Shown piece by piece: positions 18,441 to 27,460 of a DNA stretch of 64,000 bases (position 1 is the stretch's first letter; every line of letters begins with the position of its first letter). The notes beneath the pieces are model-generated. The model made no database searches and was not told the origin of the DNA. It worked only from the letters and a program-made list of their open reading frames with translations. The position numbers and the translations under genes are program-made. This DNA is from JASGIT01 sp047601665 (GTDB lineage: Bacteria > Pseudomonadota > Gammaproteobacteria > Burkholderiales > Burkholderiaceae_C): NCBI GenBank assembly GCA_047601665.1, contig JASGIT010000001.1, positions 930,001-994,000 on the forward strand, given 5' to 3'.

Positions 18441-19711
18441 ACCCGGCCTCCGCGCATGAGCAGTTTGTTCTCGTAATCGACCCGCAGCACCACCGCGATG
18501 GCGATCAGGTTCATCAGAATGGCCGACCCGCCAAAGCTCATCAGCGGCAGCGTCAGCCCCTTGGTGGGCAGCGCGCCCAGGTTCACGCCGATGTTGATGA
18601 AGGCCTGGAAGCCCATCCACATCGCCACGCCCTGCGCCACCAGGCCCGCGAACACGCGGTCGAGCGCGATGGCCTGGCGGCCGATGACCATGATGCGGCG
18701 CGTGAGCCACAGGAACATCGCGATCAGGATGAGCACGCCGACGAGGCCGAACTCCTCGCCGATCACGGCGAGCAGGAAGTCGGTGTGCGCCTCGGGCAGC
18801 CAGTGCAGCTTTTCCACGCTGCCGCCCAGGCCCACGCCGAAGATCTCGCCGCGCCCGATGGCGATCAGCGAGTGCGAAAGCTGGTAGCCCTTGCCGAGCG
18901 CGTGCGCCTCGCTGAACGGGTCGAGGTAGGCGAAGATGCGCTCGCGCCGCCACGAGCTGAGCATGACCATCATGGCGAACGCGCCCACCAGCACGGTGGC
19001 GATGAGGAAGAACATGCGCGCGTTCACGCCGCCCAGGAACAGGATGCCCATGGCGATCACCGCGATCACCATGAACGCGCCCATGTCGGGCTCGGACAGC
19101 AGCAGCGCGCCCACCACGGCCACGGCCAGGCCCATGGGCAGCACGGCGCGGAAGAAGCGCTCCTTGACCTCCATCTTGCGCACCATGTAGTCCGAGGCGT
19201 AGATGACCACGGCGAACTTGGCCAGCTCCGACGGCTGGAAGTTCATGATGCCCAGCGACAGCCAGCGCCGCGCGCCGTTCACCACCGTGCCCACGTGCGG
19301 AATCAGCACCGCGATCAGCAGCGTGATGGAGCCCACGAACAGCCAGGGCGCCACGCGCTCCCAGGTGTTCATGCTGATCTGGAAGGTGAGCAGCGCGGCC
19401 ACGAAGCCCAGCACCAGCGCGAAGATGTGGCGCACCAGGAAGTGCGTGGTCGCCAGGCGGGCCGCGAAGCGCGGGTTGTCGGACATGGCGATGGAGGCCG
19501 AATACACCATCACCAGCCCCCAGGCCAGCAGCGCGATGACGACCCAGAGCAGCGCCTGGTCGAACCCCAGCACGTGCGCGGGCGTGGTGGCGGTCTGGCG
19601 GTATTCGGCGCCGCCCACGCGCACGGGCAGCACGTCGGCGGTCTTGTCGCGGGCCGCGCCGAACCAGCCGGTCAGGCGCTGCCAGATCGAGGGAGATGCA
19701 ACGGCGCTCAC
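18437..19711 (-). CDS. ftsW: Peptidoglycan glycosyltransferase FtsW
   Basis: A 424-residue SEDS-family septal peptidoglycan polymerase with about ten membrane segments. Family motifs include GARRWLSLGIMNFQPSELAK and AHTDFLLAVIGEEFGLVG, the latter bearing conserved Glu residues near the catalytic site. The C-terminal block FINIGVNLGALPTKGLTLPL continues into MSFGGSA. The start is GTG at 19711 within a GTGA overlap with murD; the stop overlaps murG the same way. It works with FtsI encoded upstream in this cluster. Confidence 0.96.
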   Translation of the reverse strand: MSAVASPSIWQRLTGWFGAARDKTADVLPVRVGGAEYRQTATTPAHVLGFDQALLWVVIALLAWGLVMVYSASIAMSDNPRFAARLATTHFLVRHIFALVLGFVAALLTFQISMNTWERVAPWLFVGSITLLIAVLIPHVGTVVNGARRWLSLGIMNFQPSELAKFAVVIYASDYMVRKMEVKERFFRAVLPMGLAVAVVGALLLSEPDMGAFMVIAVIAMGILFLGGVNARMFFLIATVLVGAFAMMVMLSSWRRERIFAYLDPFSEAHALGKGYQLSHSLIAIGRGEIFGVGLGGSVEKLHWLPEAHTDFLLAVIGEEFGLVGVLILIAMFLWLTRRIMVIGRQAIALDRVFAGLVAQGVAMWMGFQAFINIGVNLGALPTKGLTLPLMSFGGSAILMNLIAIAVVLRVDYENKLLMRGGRV

Positions 19712-21393
19712 AGGGCGGCCTCCAGGTCTTGCCCGCGCTCCAGCGCCAGCAGGCCCGCCGCGTGGCGGAACTGCTCGGCGCGGTGCGCGTAGTCTTTGAA
19801 CATGTCGAAGCTGGCGCAGGCGGGGGAGAGCAGCACGGCATCGCCGCCTTGCGCCTGGCTTGCGGCGGCGCGCACGGCCTCGTCCATGGACGCCGCATCG
19901 ACCAGCGGCACGCCCGCATCGGCCAGCGCGGCGCGGATCAGCGGCGCATCGCGCCCGATCAGCACCACGGCGCGCGCATGGCGGGCCACGGGCGCGGCCA
20001 GCGGCGCGAAGTCCTGCCCCTTGCCCTCGCCGCCCAGGATGACGACGATGCGCCGATCCGCGCCCAGGCCCGTGAGCGCCGCCACCGTCGCCCCCACGTT
20101 GGTGCCCTTGCTGTCGTCGAAGTATTCGACCCCGTCCACGCAGCCGATGGGCTCCACGCGGTGCGGCTCGCCCCGGTACTCGCGCAGGCCGTAGAGCATG
20201 GCCGACAGCGGGCAGCCCGCCGCCTGGGCCAGCGCCAGCGCGGCCAGCGCGTTGGTGGCGTTGTGGCGGCCGCGAATGCGCAGCGCGTCGGCGGGCATCA
20301 GGCGTTGGATGTGCAGTTCTTGCTCGTGCTTCTTGGAGCGCTTGAGGGTTTCGTCGGCCTCCTGCACGCGCACCAGCCAGGCCATGCCGTTGACGACCTC
20401 GATGCCGAAGTCGCCGGGGCGCTGGGGCATGTCGCCGCCGAAGGTCACGTGCTCGCGCAATTGCGGCTTCTGCAACTTCACTTTGACGGGCGGCGGCAGC
20501 ATCTGCATCACCGCCATGTCCTCGCGGTTCAGCACCATCAGGCCCTGGCCGAAGATGCGCGCCTTGGCAGCGGCATAGGCCGCCATGCCGCCGTGCCAGT
20601 CGAGGTGGTCCTGGGTGACGTTGAGCACCGTGGCCGCCGTGGGCTCGAAGCCCGTGACGCCATCGAGCTGGAAGCTCGACAGCTCCAGCACCCAGACGTC
20701 GGGCAGTTCATGGGCGGCGATGCGCTCGGCCAGCGTGTCGAGCAGCGTGGGGCCGATGTTGCCCGCCACGGCCACGGTCTGGCCCGCGTGTTCGACCAGC
20801 TGGCCGGTGAGCGAGGTCACCGTGGTCTTGCCATTGGTGCCGGTGATGGCGAGCACGGCGGGCGCGTAGCCGTGCTGCGCGCGCAGCGCGGCCAGGGCCT
20901 GGGAATACAGGCTCAATTCGCCTCCAGCGCTTATCCCGCAAGCGCTGGCAGCTTCCAAAACAGGAGCAACCGTGGCCGGACTCAGGCCCGGCGAGCGGTA
21001 GATGGCGCTCTGCCCTTCGGCCAGCTTCGCATCGAACGCCCCGGCCACGAAGCGCACCTGCGGCCATTCTTCGCGCAGCGCGGCCAGTTGCGGCGGCGCT
21101 TCGCGCGTGTCGGCCACGGTCACCTCGGCGCCGCCGCGCGCGCACCAGCGCGCCATCGCCAGGCCCGAGGCGCCCAGGCCCAGGATGAGCAGCTTCTGCC
21201 CTTGCAGCGCCGCGCTCCAGTCCGCCGGCACGGGGGGCAGCTCGGGCGCGGCCTCCACCGCCGCGGCTTCTTCCGCCACGGCGGCGGGCGCGTCTGCGGC
21301 AGGCTCATCGGCAAAGATGCGCGCCACGAACTCGGCCGCGTCCTGCGCCGCCGTGAGGGTGCTGGGTGTGGGGGTGGGGGCCTGCTCGTTCAT
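19708..21393 (-). CDS. murD: UDP-N-acetylmuramoylalanine--D-glutamate ligase with N-terminal extension
   Basis: A 561-residue MurD that adds D-Glu to the growing muropeptide. E. coli MurD has about 440 residues. The excess comes from an Ala/Pro/Glu-rich N-terminal extension (about residues 1-65) before the Rossmann start KLLILGLGASGLAMARW, from an in-frame dispersed repeat at residues 142-159 (APVLEAASACGISAGGE), and from loops in the central domain (about residues 325-360). The ATP site TGTNGKTTVTSL is intact. The ATG at 21393 overlaps the mraY stop as ATGA, which supports the long start. Confidence 0.94.
   Translation of the reverse strand: MNEQAPTPTPSTLTAAQDAAEFVARIFADEPAADAPAAVAEEAAAVEAAPELPPVPADWSAALQGQKLLILGLGASGLAMARWCARGGAEVTVADTREAPPQLAALREEWPQVRFVAGAFDAKLAEGQSAIYRSPGLSPATVAPVLEAASACGISAGGELSLYSQALAALRAQHGYAPAVLAITGTNGKTTVTSLTGQLVEHAGQTVAVAGNIGPTLLDTLAERIAAHELPDVWVLELSSFQLDGVTGFEPTAATVLNVTQDHLDWHGGMAAYAAAKARIFGQGLMVLNREDMAVMQMLPPPVKVKLQKPQLREHVTFGGDMPQRPGDFGIEVVNGMAWLVRVQEADETLKRSKKHEQELHIQRLMPADALRIRGRHNATNALAALALAQAAGCPLSAMLYGLREYRGEPHRVEPIGCVDGVEYFDDSKGTNVGATVAALTGLGADRRIVVILGGEGKGQDFAPLAAPVARHARAVVLIGRDAPLIRAALADAGVPLVDAASMDEAVRAAASQAQGGDAVLLSPACASFDMFKDYAHRAEQFRHAAGLLALERGQDLEAAL
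20917..20968 (-). repeat. Dispersed palindromic repeat inside murD
   Basis: TTCGCCTCCAGCGCTTATCC, then CGCAAGCGCTGGCAGCTTCC and AAAACAGGAGCA. The arms CCAGCGCTT and AAGCGCTGG are perfect. It is in frame between the N-terminal UDP-binding domain and the central ATPase domain, where E. coli MurD has no such insert as far as I recall. Confidence 0.85.
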
Positions 21394-22568
21394 CGCAGTT
21401 TCAGCGTGGTGAGGCCGATCAGGCACAGCAGCATGGTGACGATCCAGAAGCGCACGACGACCTGCGTCTCCTTCCAGCCGCTTTTCTCGAAATGGTGGTG
21501 CAGCGGGGCCATCTTGAGCAGCCGCCGCCCTTCGCCGTAGCGCTTCTTGGTGAACTTGAACCAGCTCACCTGCAGCATGACCGACAGCGCCTCCACCACG
21601 AAGATGCCGCCCATCACGGCGAGCACGATCTCCTGCCGCACGATGACGGCGATGGTGCCCAGCGACGCGCCCAGCGCCAGCGCGCCCACGTCGCCCATGA
21701 ACACCTGGGCCGGGTGGGTGTTGAACCACAGGAACGCGAGGCCCGCGCCCGCCATGGCGGCGCAGAAGATCAGCAGCTCGCCCGAGCCCGGAATGTGCGG
21801 GAACAGCAGGTACTTGGCGTAGCCCGCGTTGCCCGTCACGTAGGCGAAGATGCCCAGCGACGCGCCGACCATGATGACCGGCATGATGGCCAGCCCGTCC
21901 AGCCCGTCGGTCAGGTTGACCGCGTTGCTGGCCCCCACGATGACCAGGTAGGTGAGGATGACGAAGCCCAGCACGCCCAGCGGGTAGGTCACCTCCTTGA
22001 AGAAGGGCACGAGCAGCCCGGCCTTGGGCGGCAGGTCAAGCGCGAAGCCCGACTCCACCCAGGTGATGAACAGCTCGAACACGCGCCCGTTCGAGTTCTC
22101 GGAAATGCAGAACACCAGGTACAGCGCGGCCAGCAGGCCGATGACGGACTGCCAGAAGTACTTTTCGCGCGAGCGCATCCCCTCGGGGTCCTTGCGCACC
22201 ACCTTGCGCCAGTCGTCCACCCAGCCGATCGCGCCGAAGCCCAGGGTGACGGCCAGCACGACCCAGACGAAGCGGTTGGACAACTCGAACCACAGCAGCG
22301 TGGAGACGGCGATGGACAGCAGGATCAGCACCCCGCCCATCGTGGGCGTGCCGCTCTTGGCCAGGTGCGTCTGCATCCCGTAGCTGCGCACCGGCTGGCC
22401 GATCTTCAGCGCGCCCAACATGCGGATGACGCGCGGCCCCGCGATCAGCCCGATGAGCAGCGCCGTGAGCGCCGCCATCACCGCCCGGAAGGTGAGGTAC
22501 TGGAACACGCGCAAGAAACTGAACTCGGGCGACAACCCTTGCAGCCACTGCGCCAGCACGATCAGCAT
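21390..22568 (-). CDS. mraY: Phospho-N-acetylmuramoyl-pentapeptide transferase
   Basis: A 392-residue, about ten-span membrane enzyme making lipid I. Diagnostic segments are the cytoplasmic loop HLAKSGTPTMGGVLIL, the Mg-binding NAVNLTDGLDGLAIMP, and the C-terminal APLHHHFEKSGWKETQVVVR (HHH signature). The start at 22568 overlaps murF by 7 nt, and the stop overlaps murD by 4 nt. Canonical throughout. Confidence 0.97.
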   Translation of the reverse strand: MLIVLAQWLQGLSPEFSFLRVFQYLTFRAVMAALTALLIGLIAGPRVIRMLGALKIGQPVRSYGMQTHLAKSGTPTMGGVLILLSIAVSTLLWFELSNRFVWVVLAVTLGFGAIGWVDDWRKVVRKDPEGMRSREKYFWQSVIGLLAALYLVFCISENSNGRVFELFITWVESGFALDLPPKAGLLVPFFKEVTYPLGVLGFVILTYLVIVGASNAVNLTDGLDGLAIMPVIMVGASLGIFAYVTGNAGYAKYLLFPHIPGSGELLIFCAAMAGAGLAFLWFNTHPAQVFMGDVGALALGASLGTIAVIVRQEIVLAVMGGIFVVEALSVMLQVSWFKFTKKRYGEGRRLLKMAPLHHHFEKSGWKETQVVVRFWIVTMLLCLIGLTTLKLR

Positions 22569-23950
22569 GTCGCGCCCTCCCCGTTGCGGGTGCTTTCGAT
22601 GGCCTGCACCACCTGTTCCATCTTCATGAACCGGGAACCTTTCACCAGCACGCTGCCCACCTGGGGCAGGGCCGCGCGCACCGCCGCGATGAGCGATGCC
22701 ATGTCTTCAAAATGCCGCGCGCCGGGGCCAAAGGCCTGCACGGCGTGGCGACTCTGTTCGCCCAGCGCGAACAGCCGCACGCCCGCCGCACGCGCCTGCG
22801 CGCCGGCCTCGGCGTTGAACTGCGGGCCCTGGTCGCCCACCTCGCCCATGTCGCCCAGCACCAGCAATTGCGGCGCGGGCAGGTCGGCCAGCACGGCGAT
22901 GGCGGCGCGCACCGAGTCAGGGTTGGCGTTGTAGCTGTCGTCCACCACGGTCAACACCTTGCCGCCATGGCCCGCGCTGAACGCGCGCGAGCGGCCCGTG
23001 ACGGGAGTGAACGCGGCCAGGCCGCGCGCCACGGCGGCCAGCGGCACGCCCGCCGCCAGCGCGCAGGCCGTGGCCGCGAGCGCGTTGGTCACGTTGTGGC
23101 GGCCGGCGATGTGCAGCGCCGTGTCCAGCGTGCCCTGGGGCGTGGCGATGACGGCCCGCCATGCGCCGTCTTCCCAGCGCGCTTCGGTGCAGCGCACGTC
23201 GCCACCGTCGCCGAAGGTCACGCAGCGCCGCCCGCCCGCCAGCTGCCGCCACAGCGCGGTGTATTCGTCGCCGTGCGGGAACACGGCCACGCCGTCCTGC
23301 GGCAGCGCGGCGAACACGCTGCCGTTCTCCTCGGCCACGGCCTGCACGGTGTGCATGAATTCCATGTGCTCGCGCTGCGCGTTGTTCACCAGGGCCACGG
23401 TGGGTTGGGCGATGGCCGCCAGTTCCGCGATTTCGCCGGGGTGGTTCATGCCCAGTTCGAGCACGGCCACGCGGTGCTGCGCGGTCAAGCGCAGCAGGTT
23501 CAGCGGCATACCGATGTGGTTGTTGAAGTTGCCGCGCGTGGCCAGCGCCGCCTCACTCGCGTGGGCGCGCAGGATGCTGGCGACCATCTGCGTCACCGTG
23601 GTCTTGCCGTTGCTGCCGGTGACGGCGATCAGCGGCAGCGTGAACTGCGCGCGCCAGCCGGCGGCCAGCGTGCCCAGGGCCGCCAGGGTGTCGGGCACTT
23701 CGATGCCGGGCAGGCCCGCGGCCTCCAGCCCGCGCTGGGCCAGCGCGGCGACGGCGGTGGCGGCGGCCTGGGGTAGAAAGTCGTGCGCGTCGAAGCGCTC
23801 GCCCGCCAGGGCCACGAACAGGTCGCCGGGCTGCAGGGTGCGCGTGTCGCTGTGCACGCGGGCGATGCGCACGCCGCCGTCGCCCACCAGGCGGGCGGCG
23901 GGAATGCGCGCCTCGATGAGCGCGAAGGCCTGTTGCAGCGTCATGGTCAT
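22562..23950 (-). CDS. murF: UDP-N-acetylmuramoyl-tripeptide--D-alanyl-D-alanine ligase
   Basis: A 462-residue MurF, which attaches D-Ala-D-Ala to UDP-MurNAc-tripeptide. The ATP P-loop is AVTGSNGKTTVTQM, followed by FNNHIGMPLNLLRL, the MurF motif VLELGMNHPGEIAEL, and YNANPDSVRAAIAVL in the C-terminal domain. It overlaps murE by 4 nt and mraY by 7 nt. Its substrate dipeptide is provided by DdlB from the same cluster. Confidence 0.96.
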   Translation of the reverse strand: MTMTLQQAFALIEARIPAARLVGDGGVRIARVHSDTRTLQPGDLFVALAGERFDAHDFLPQAAATAVAALAQRGLEAAGLPGIEVPDTLAALGTLAAGWRAQFTLPLIAVTGSNGKTTVTQMVASILRAHASEAALATRGNFNNHIGMPLNLLRLTAQHRVAVLELGMNHPGEIAELAAIAQPTVALVNNAQREHMEFMHTVQAVAEENGSVFAALPQDGVAVFPHGDEYTALWRQLAGGRRCVTFGDGGDVRCTEARWEDGAWRAVIATPQGTLDTALHIAGRHNVTNALAATACALAAGVPLAAVARGLAAFTPVTGRSRAFSAGHGGKVLTVVDDSYNANPDSVRAAIAVLADLPAPQLLVLGDMGEVGDQGPQFNAEAGAQARAAGVRLFALGEQSRHAVQAFGPGARHFEDMASLIAAVRAALPQVGSVLVKGSRFMKMEQVVQAIESTRNGEGATC

Positions 23951-25446
23951 GCGCGCGCCTCCCGCCGCGCCAGGGCCGCACGGGCCTGCGCCATGTCGGA
24001 GAACGGCAGGCGCTGGCCGGCGGTTTCCTGGTAGTCCTCATGACCCTTGCCCGCGATCAGCACCACGTCGGCGGGCGCGGCCCCGGCCACGGCGCGGGCG
24101 ATGGCGATGGCGCGGTCGGACTCGGCCTCCGCGCCCGCGGCCATGCCTTGCAGGATCTGGCCGATGATGGCCTCGGGCGCTTCGTTGCGCGGGTTGTCGC
24201 TGGTCACCAGCACCAGATCGGCCCCCTGCTCCGCCGCCGCGCCCATCAGCGGGCGCTTGGCCGTGTCGCGGTTGCCGCCGCAGCCGAACACGCACCACAG
24301 GCGGCCGCCGCGCTCCTGCGCCACGGGGCGCAGCGCGGCCAGGGCCTGGATCAGCGCATCGGGCGTGTGGGCGTAGTCCACGGCCACCAGGGGCTGGCCC
24401 GCTTCGGCGATCTGCTCCATGCGGCCCGGCACGGGCGTGAGCCCGGCGCAGGCGTGCACGGCGGCCTGCAGCGGCACGCCCAGCGCGCGCAAGGCGGCGA
24501 TCACGCCGAGCAGGTTGGAGACGTTGTACTGGCCGATCACGCGGGTCCGCAGCGGCACGCGCTCGCTCCCCTCGGCCACGGTGAAGGCCAGGCCTTCGTC
24601 CGCGAAGGCGATGTCCTCGGCGCGCAGGCGGGCGGGGGCGTCGATGCCCACGCTCCACAGGTCCAGCGGGCGGCGCGCGAGCGCGGCGTCGAGCGTGGCA
24701 TGTAGGGCAGCGCCCTTGGCGTCGTCCACGTTGATGACCGCCGCTTGCAGGCCGGGCCAGCCGAACAGCTGCTCCTTGGCCTGCCAGTAGGCGGCCATGC
24801 TGCCGTGGTAGTCCAGGTGGTCTTGCGTGAAGTTGGTGAACAGCGCCACGCGGATGCGCGTGCCCGCGAGCCGGTGCTCGGCCAGGCCGATGGACGAGGC
24901 CTCGATGGCGCAATACCCCAACCCCTGGTCGGCAAAGCTGCGGAACGCGCGCTGCAGGCGCACGGGGTCGGGCGTGGTCAGGCCCGTGGATTCGACCGCG
25001 GGCGGCACACCCATGCCCAAAGTGCCCACCAGCCCGCACCCAGAAAGCGCAAGCAGCTCATTTTTTGATAGTGCACTGGCCAACCACCAGGCGGTGCTGG
25101 TCTTGCCGTTGGTGCCGGTGACGGCCAGCACGCCCAGGCGTTCGGAGGGCTGGCCGAACCATTCGGCGGCGATCAGCCCCGTGGCGGCCTTGAGCCCGCG
25201 CAGCGCGGCGATGTGCGGGCCGGTGAAGCCGAACGGCTCCACGCCCTCCTGCTCCACCAGGCAGGCCGCCGCGCCGCGTTGCAGCGCATCGGCCACGTGC
25301 GCGCGCCCGTCCGTCGCCGCGCCGGGCCAGGCGATGAAGGCGTCGCCCGGCTGGACGAGGCGGCTGTCCGTCTGCAGCGTGCCCGTGGCATGGGCGCGCA
25401 CGAAGGCCACGGCCTCGTCTACCGATGTAAGAACACGCACGCTCAT
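23947..25446 (-). CDS. murE: UDP-MurNAc-L-Ala-D-Glu--meso-diaminopimelate ligase
   Basis: A 499-residue Mur ligase with P-loop AVTGTNGKTSTAWWL. The motif TSDNPRNEAP identifies the meso-DAP-adding type rather than the lysine type. The ATG at 25446 overlaps the ftsI stop (ATGA); longer in-frame readings run through ftsI in another frame. Residues about 125-135 (LSKNELLALSG), just after the P-loop helix, are encoded by a segment resembling one half of the dispersed repeat. Confidence 0.96.
   Translation of the reverse strand: MSVRVLTSVDEAVAFVRAHATGTLQTDSRLVQPGDAFIAWPGAATDGRAHVADALQRGAAACLVEQEGVEPFGFTGPHIAALRGLKAATGLIAAEWFGQPSERLGVLAVTGTNGKTSTAWWLASALSKNELLALSGCGLVGTLGMGVPPAVESTGLTTPDPVRLQRAFRSFADQGLGYCAIEASSIGLAEHRLAGTRIRVALFTNFTQDHLDYHGSMAAYWQAKEQLFGWPGLQAAVINVDDAKGAALHATLDAALARRPLDLWSVGIDAPARLRAEDIAFADEGLAFTVAEGSERVPLRTRVIGQYNVSNLLGVIAALRALGVPLQAAVHACAGLTPVPGRMEQIAEAGQPLVAVDYAHTPDALIQALAALRPVAQERGGRLWCVFGCGGNRDTAKRPLMGAAAEQGADLVLVTSDNPRNEAPEAIIGQILQGMAAGAEAESDRAIAIARAVAGAAPADVVLIAGKGHEDYQETAGQRLPFSDMAQARAALARREARA
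25043..25071 (-). repeat. Probable truncated dispersed repeat inside murE
   Basis: In gene sense CTATCAAAAAATGAGCTGCT continues with TGCGCTT. It matches the half-copy in the NUDIX/MBL gene (CTACAGAATGGAGAGCTGCT, then AGCGCTT) in order and spacing. Only one arm is present, so the assignment is weaker than for full copies. Confidence 0.45.
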
Positions 25447-27191
25447 GGCAACGGCTCCTCGGGCGGGTTGGCGACGATCTGCGGCTTCACGGCCAGGTCG
25501 GGCGGCACGCCCATCAGGCGCAGCGTCTGCTGCACCACTTCGCTGAACACGGGGCCGGACACGGTGCCGCCGTAGTAGCTGCCCGCCGAGGGCTCGTCGA
25601 TCATCACCGCGACGATGATGCGCGGCTTGTCGATGGGCGCCATGCCCGTGAACCAGGCGCGGTACTTGCCGGCGGCGTAGCCCTTGCCCGCCTGCTTGCG
25701 CGCGGTGCCGGACTTGCCGCCGATGGAGTAGCCCACGGTCTGCGCCATCTGCCCCGTGCCGCCGGGGCCGGCGGCCAGCCAGAGCATGTGGCGCACCAGC
25801 TCGGCGTTCCGGGCCGAGAACACCTGCGTGCCCACGGGCGGCTCGCTGGTCTTGAGCATGGTGGCGGGGATGACCTTGCCGTCGTTCGAGAACACGGTGT
25901 ACGAGCGCGCCATCTGGAACAGCGAGGCCGACAGGCCGTAGCCGTAGGCCATGGTGGCCTGCTCGATGGGCTTCCAGCTCTTCCAGGGGCGCAGGCGCCC
26001 GCTGGCCGCGCCGGGGAAGGCGATCTGCGGCTTCTGGCCGTAGCCCAGCGCGGTGTGCACGGTCCACATCTCCTGCGGCGTCATGCGCTGCGCGACCTTG
26101 AGCGCGCCGATGTTGCTGGACTTCTGGATCACCCCGTCCACGGTGAGCACGCCGTAGTTGTGCGTGTCCGAAATGGTGAAGCCGCCGAGCGAATACTTGC
26201 CCGGCGTGGTGTCGATGATGGTGTCGTGCTTCACCCGGCCCAGTTCCAGCGCGGTGCCGATGGTGATGGGCTTCATGGTCGAGCCGGGCTCGAAGGTGTC
26301 GGTGATGGCGCGGTTGCGCAGCTGCTCGCCCGATAGGTGCTCGCGGTTGTTCTGGTTGTAGCTGGGGTAGTTGGCCAGGGCCAGCACCTCGCCCGTGTGC
26401 GCGTCGAGCACCACCACGCTGCCGGCCTTGGCCTTGTTGGCGATCACCTGGTCGCGCAGCTTCTGGTACGCGAAGAACTGCACCTTGCTGTCGATGGACA
26501 GCTGCAGGTCCTTGCCGTCCACGGGCGGCACCTCGTCGCCCACTTCTTCCACCACGCGGCCCAGCCGGTCCTTGATGACGCGGCGCGAGCCGGGCTTGCC
26601 CGCCAGCGCCTTGTCGAAGGCCAGCTCCATGCCTTCCTGGCCGTGGTCTTCCACGTTGGTGAAGCCGACCACGTGGGCCGTCGATTCGCCCTCGGGGTAG
26701 CGGCGCTTGTATTCCTTGCGCAGGTAGATGCCCTTGATGCCCAGCGCGACGATCTTCTGCCCCACGTCCCAGTCGAGCTGGCGCTTGATCCAGACGAAGG
26801 TCTTGTCGTCGTCGGCCAGCTTGGCGTCCAGCGCCTTGCGCGGCATGTTCAGCAGGCGGGCCAGCTCGGGCAGCTTGGCGCGCACTTCGGGCGCGTCCTG
26901 CTCCACGTCCTCGGGAATGGCCCAGATGCTCGCGGCGGGCACGCTCGATGCCAGGATGAGCCCGTTGCGGTCGAGGATGCGCCCCCGGTTCGCGGGCAGC
27001 TCCAGCGTGCGCGCGAAGCGCACCTGGCCCTGCTTCAGGAAGTAGTCGTTGCCGATCACCTGCACATAGGCCGCGCGCACGCCCAGGCCCAGGAAGCCCA
27101 GCGCGATCGCGGCCACGATGAACTTGCTGCGCCACACGGGCGTCTTGGACGCCAGCAGCGGGCTGGACGAGTAGAGCACGCTGCGGCTCAT
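25443..27191 (-). CDS. ftsI: Septal peptidoglycan transpeptidase FtsI (PBP3)
   Basis: A 582-residue class B penicillin-binding protein. One N-terminal membrane anchor (about residues 21-43) is followed by the pedestal domain (NRGRILDRNGLILASS). The transpeptidase motifs are SxxK in FEPGSTMKPITIG (active-site Ser), SxN in KSSNIGALKVA, and KTG-like KSGTARKQ. It crosslinks septal peptidoglycan together with FtsW. Overlaps of 4 nt with both ftsL and murE indicate one transcript. Confidence 0.97.
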   Translation of the reverse strand: MSRSVLYSSSPLLASKTPVWRSKFIVAAIALGFLGLGVRAAYVQVIGNDYFLKQGQVRFARTLELPANRGRILDRNGLILASSVPAASIWAIPEDVEQDAPEVRAKLPELARLLNMPRKALDAKLADDDKTFVWIKRQLDWDVGQKIVALGIKGIYLRKEYKRRYPEGESTAHVVGFTNVEDHGQEGMELAFDKALAGKPGSRRVIKDRLGRVVEEVGDEVPPVDGKDLQLSIDSKVQFFAYQKLRDQVIANKAKAGSVVVLDAHTGEVLALANYPSYNQNNREHLSGEQLRNRAITDTFEPGSTMKPITIGTALELGRVKHDTIIDTTPGKYSLGGFTISDTHNYGVLTVDGVIQKSSNIGALKVAQRMTPQEMWTVHTALGYGQKPQIAFPGAASGRLRPWKSWKPIEQATMAYGYGLSASLFQMARSYTVFSNDGKVIPATMLKTSEPPVGTQVFSARNAELVRHMLWLAAGPGGTGQMAQTVGYSIGGKSGTARKQAGKGYAAGKYRAWFTGMAPIDKPRIIVAVMIDEPSAGSYYGGTVSGPVFSEVVQQTLRLMGVPPDLAVKPQIVANPPEEPLP

Positions 27192-27460
27192 GGCGCGCCC
27201 CCATCGGTCACGTACTGCGTGATGGCGGGCGTGGTGGTGCGCATCTTCAGGCGGTCGCGCGCCAGCTGCTCCACGCGCAGCGGCGTGGCCTGGGCGCGCT
27301 TTTCGACCTGCAGGCGCTGCTTGTCGGTCTCCAGCTGGCGCGCCTCGGCCACGGCGCGGTCGAGTTCGGTGAACAGCAGGCGCGATTCGTACTGCGTGCG
27401 CACCAGGTACATGGCGCTCACCACCACGGCCAGCAGCAATACCAGGTTGATGCGGATCAT
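27188..27460 (-). CDS. ftsL: Cell division protein FtsL
   Basis: A 90-residue bitopic protein. One membrane span occupies about residues 3-21 (INLVLLLAVVVSAMYLV) and is followed by a heptad-like coiled coil (ELDRAVAEARQLETDKQRLQ) and a short C-terminal tail. This size and layout between rsmH and ftsI are diagnostic for FtsL, which forms a complex with FtsQ and FtsB. Overlaps of 4 nt are seen on both sides. Confidence 0.93.
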   Translation of the reverse strand: MIRINLVLLLAVVVSAMYLVRTQYESRLLFTELDRAVAEARQLETDKQRLQVEKRAQATPLRVEQLARDRLKMRTTTPAITQYVTDGGAP

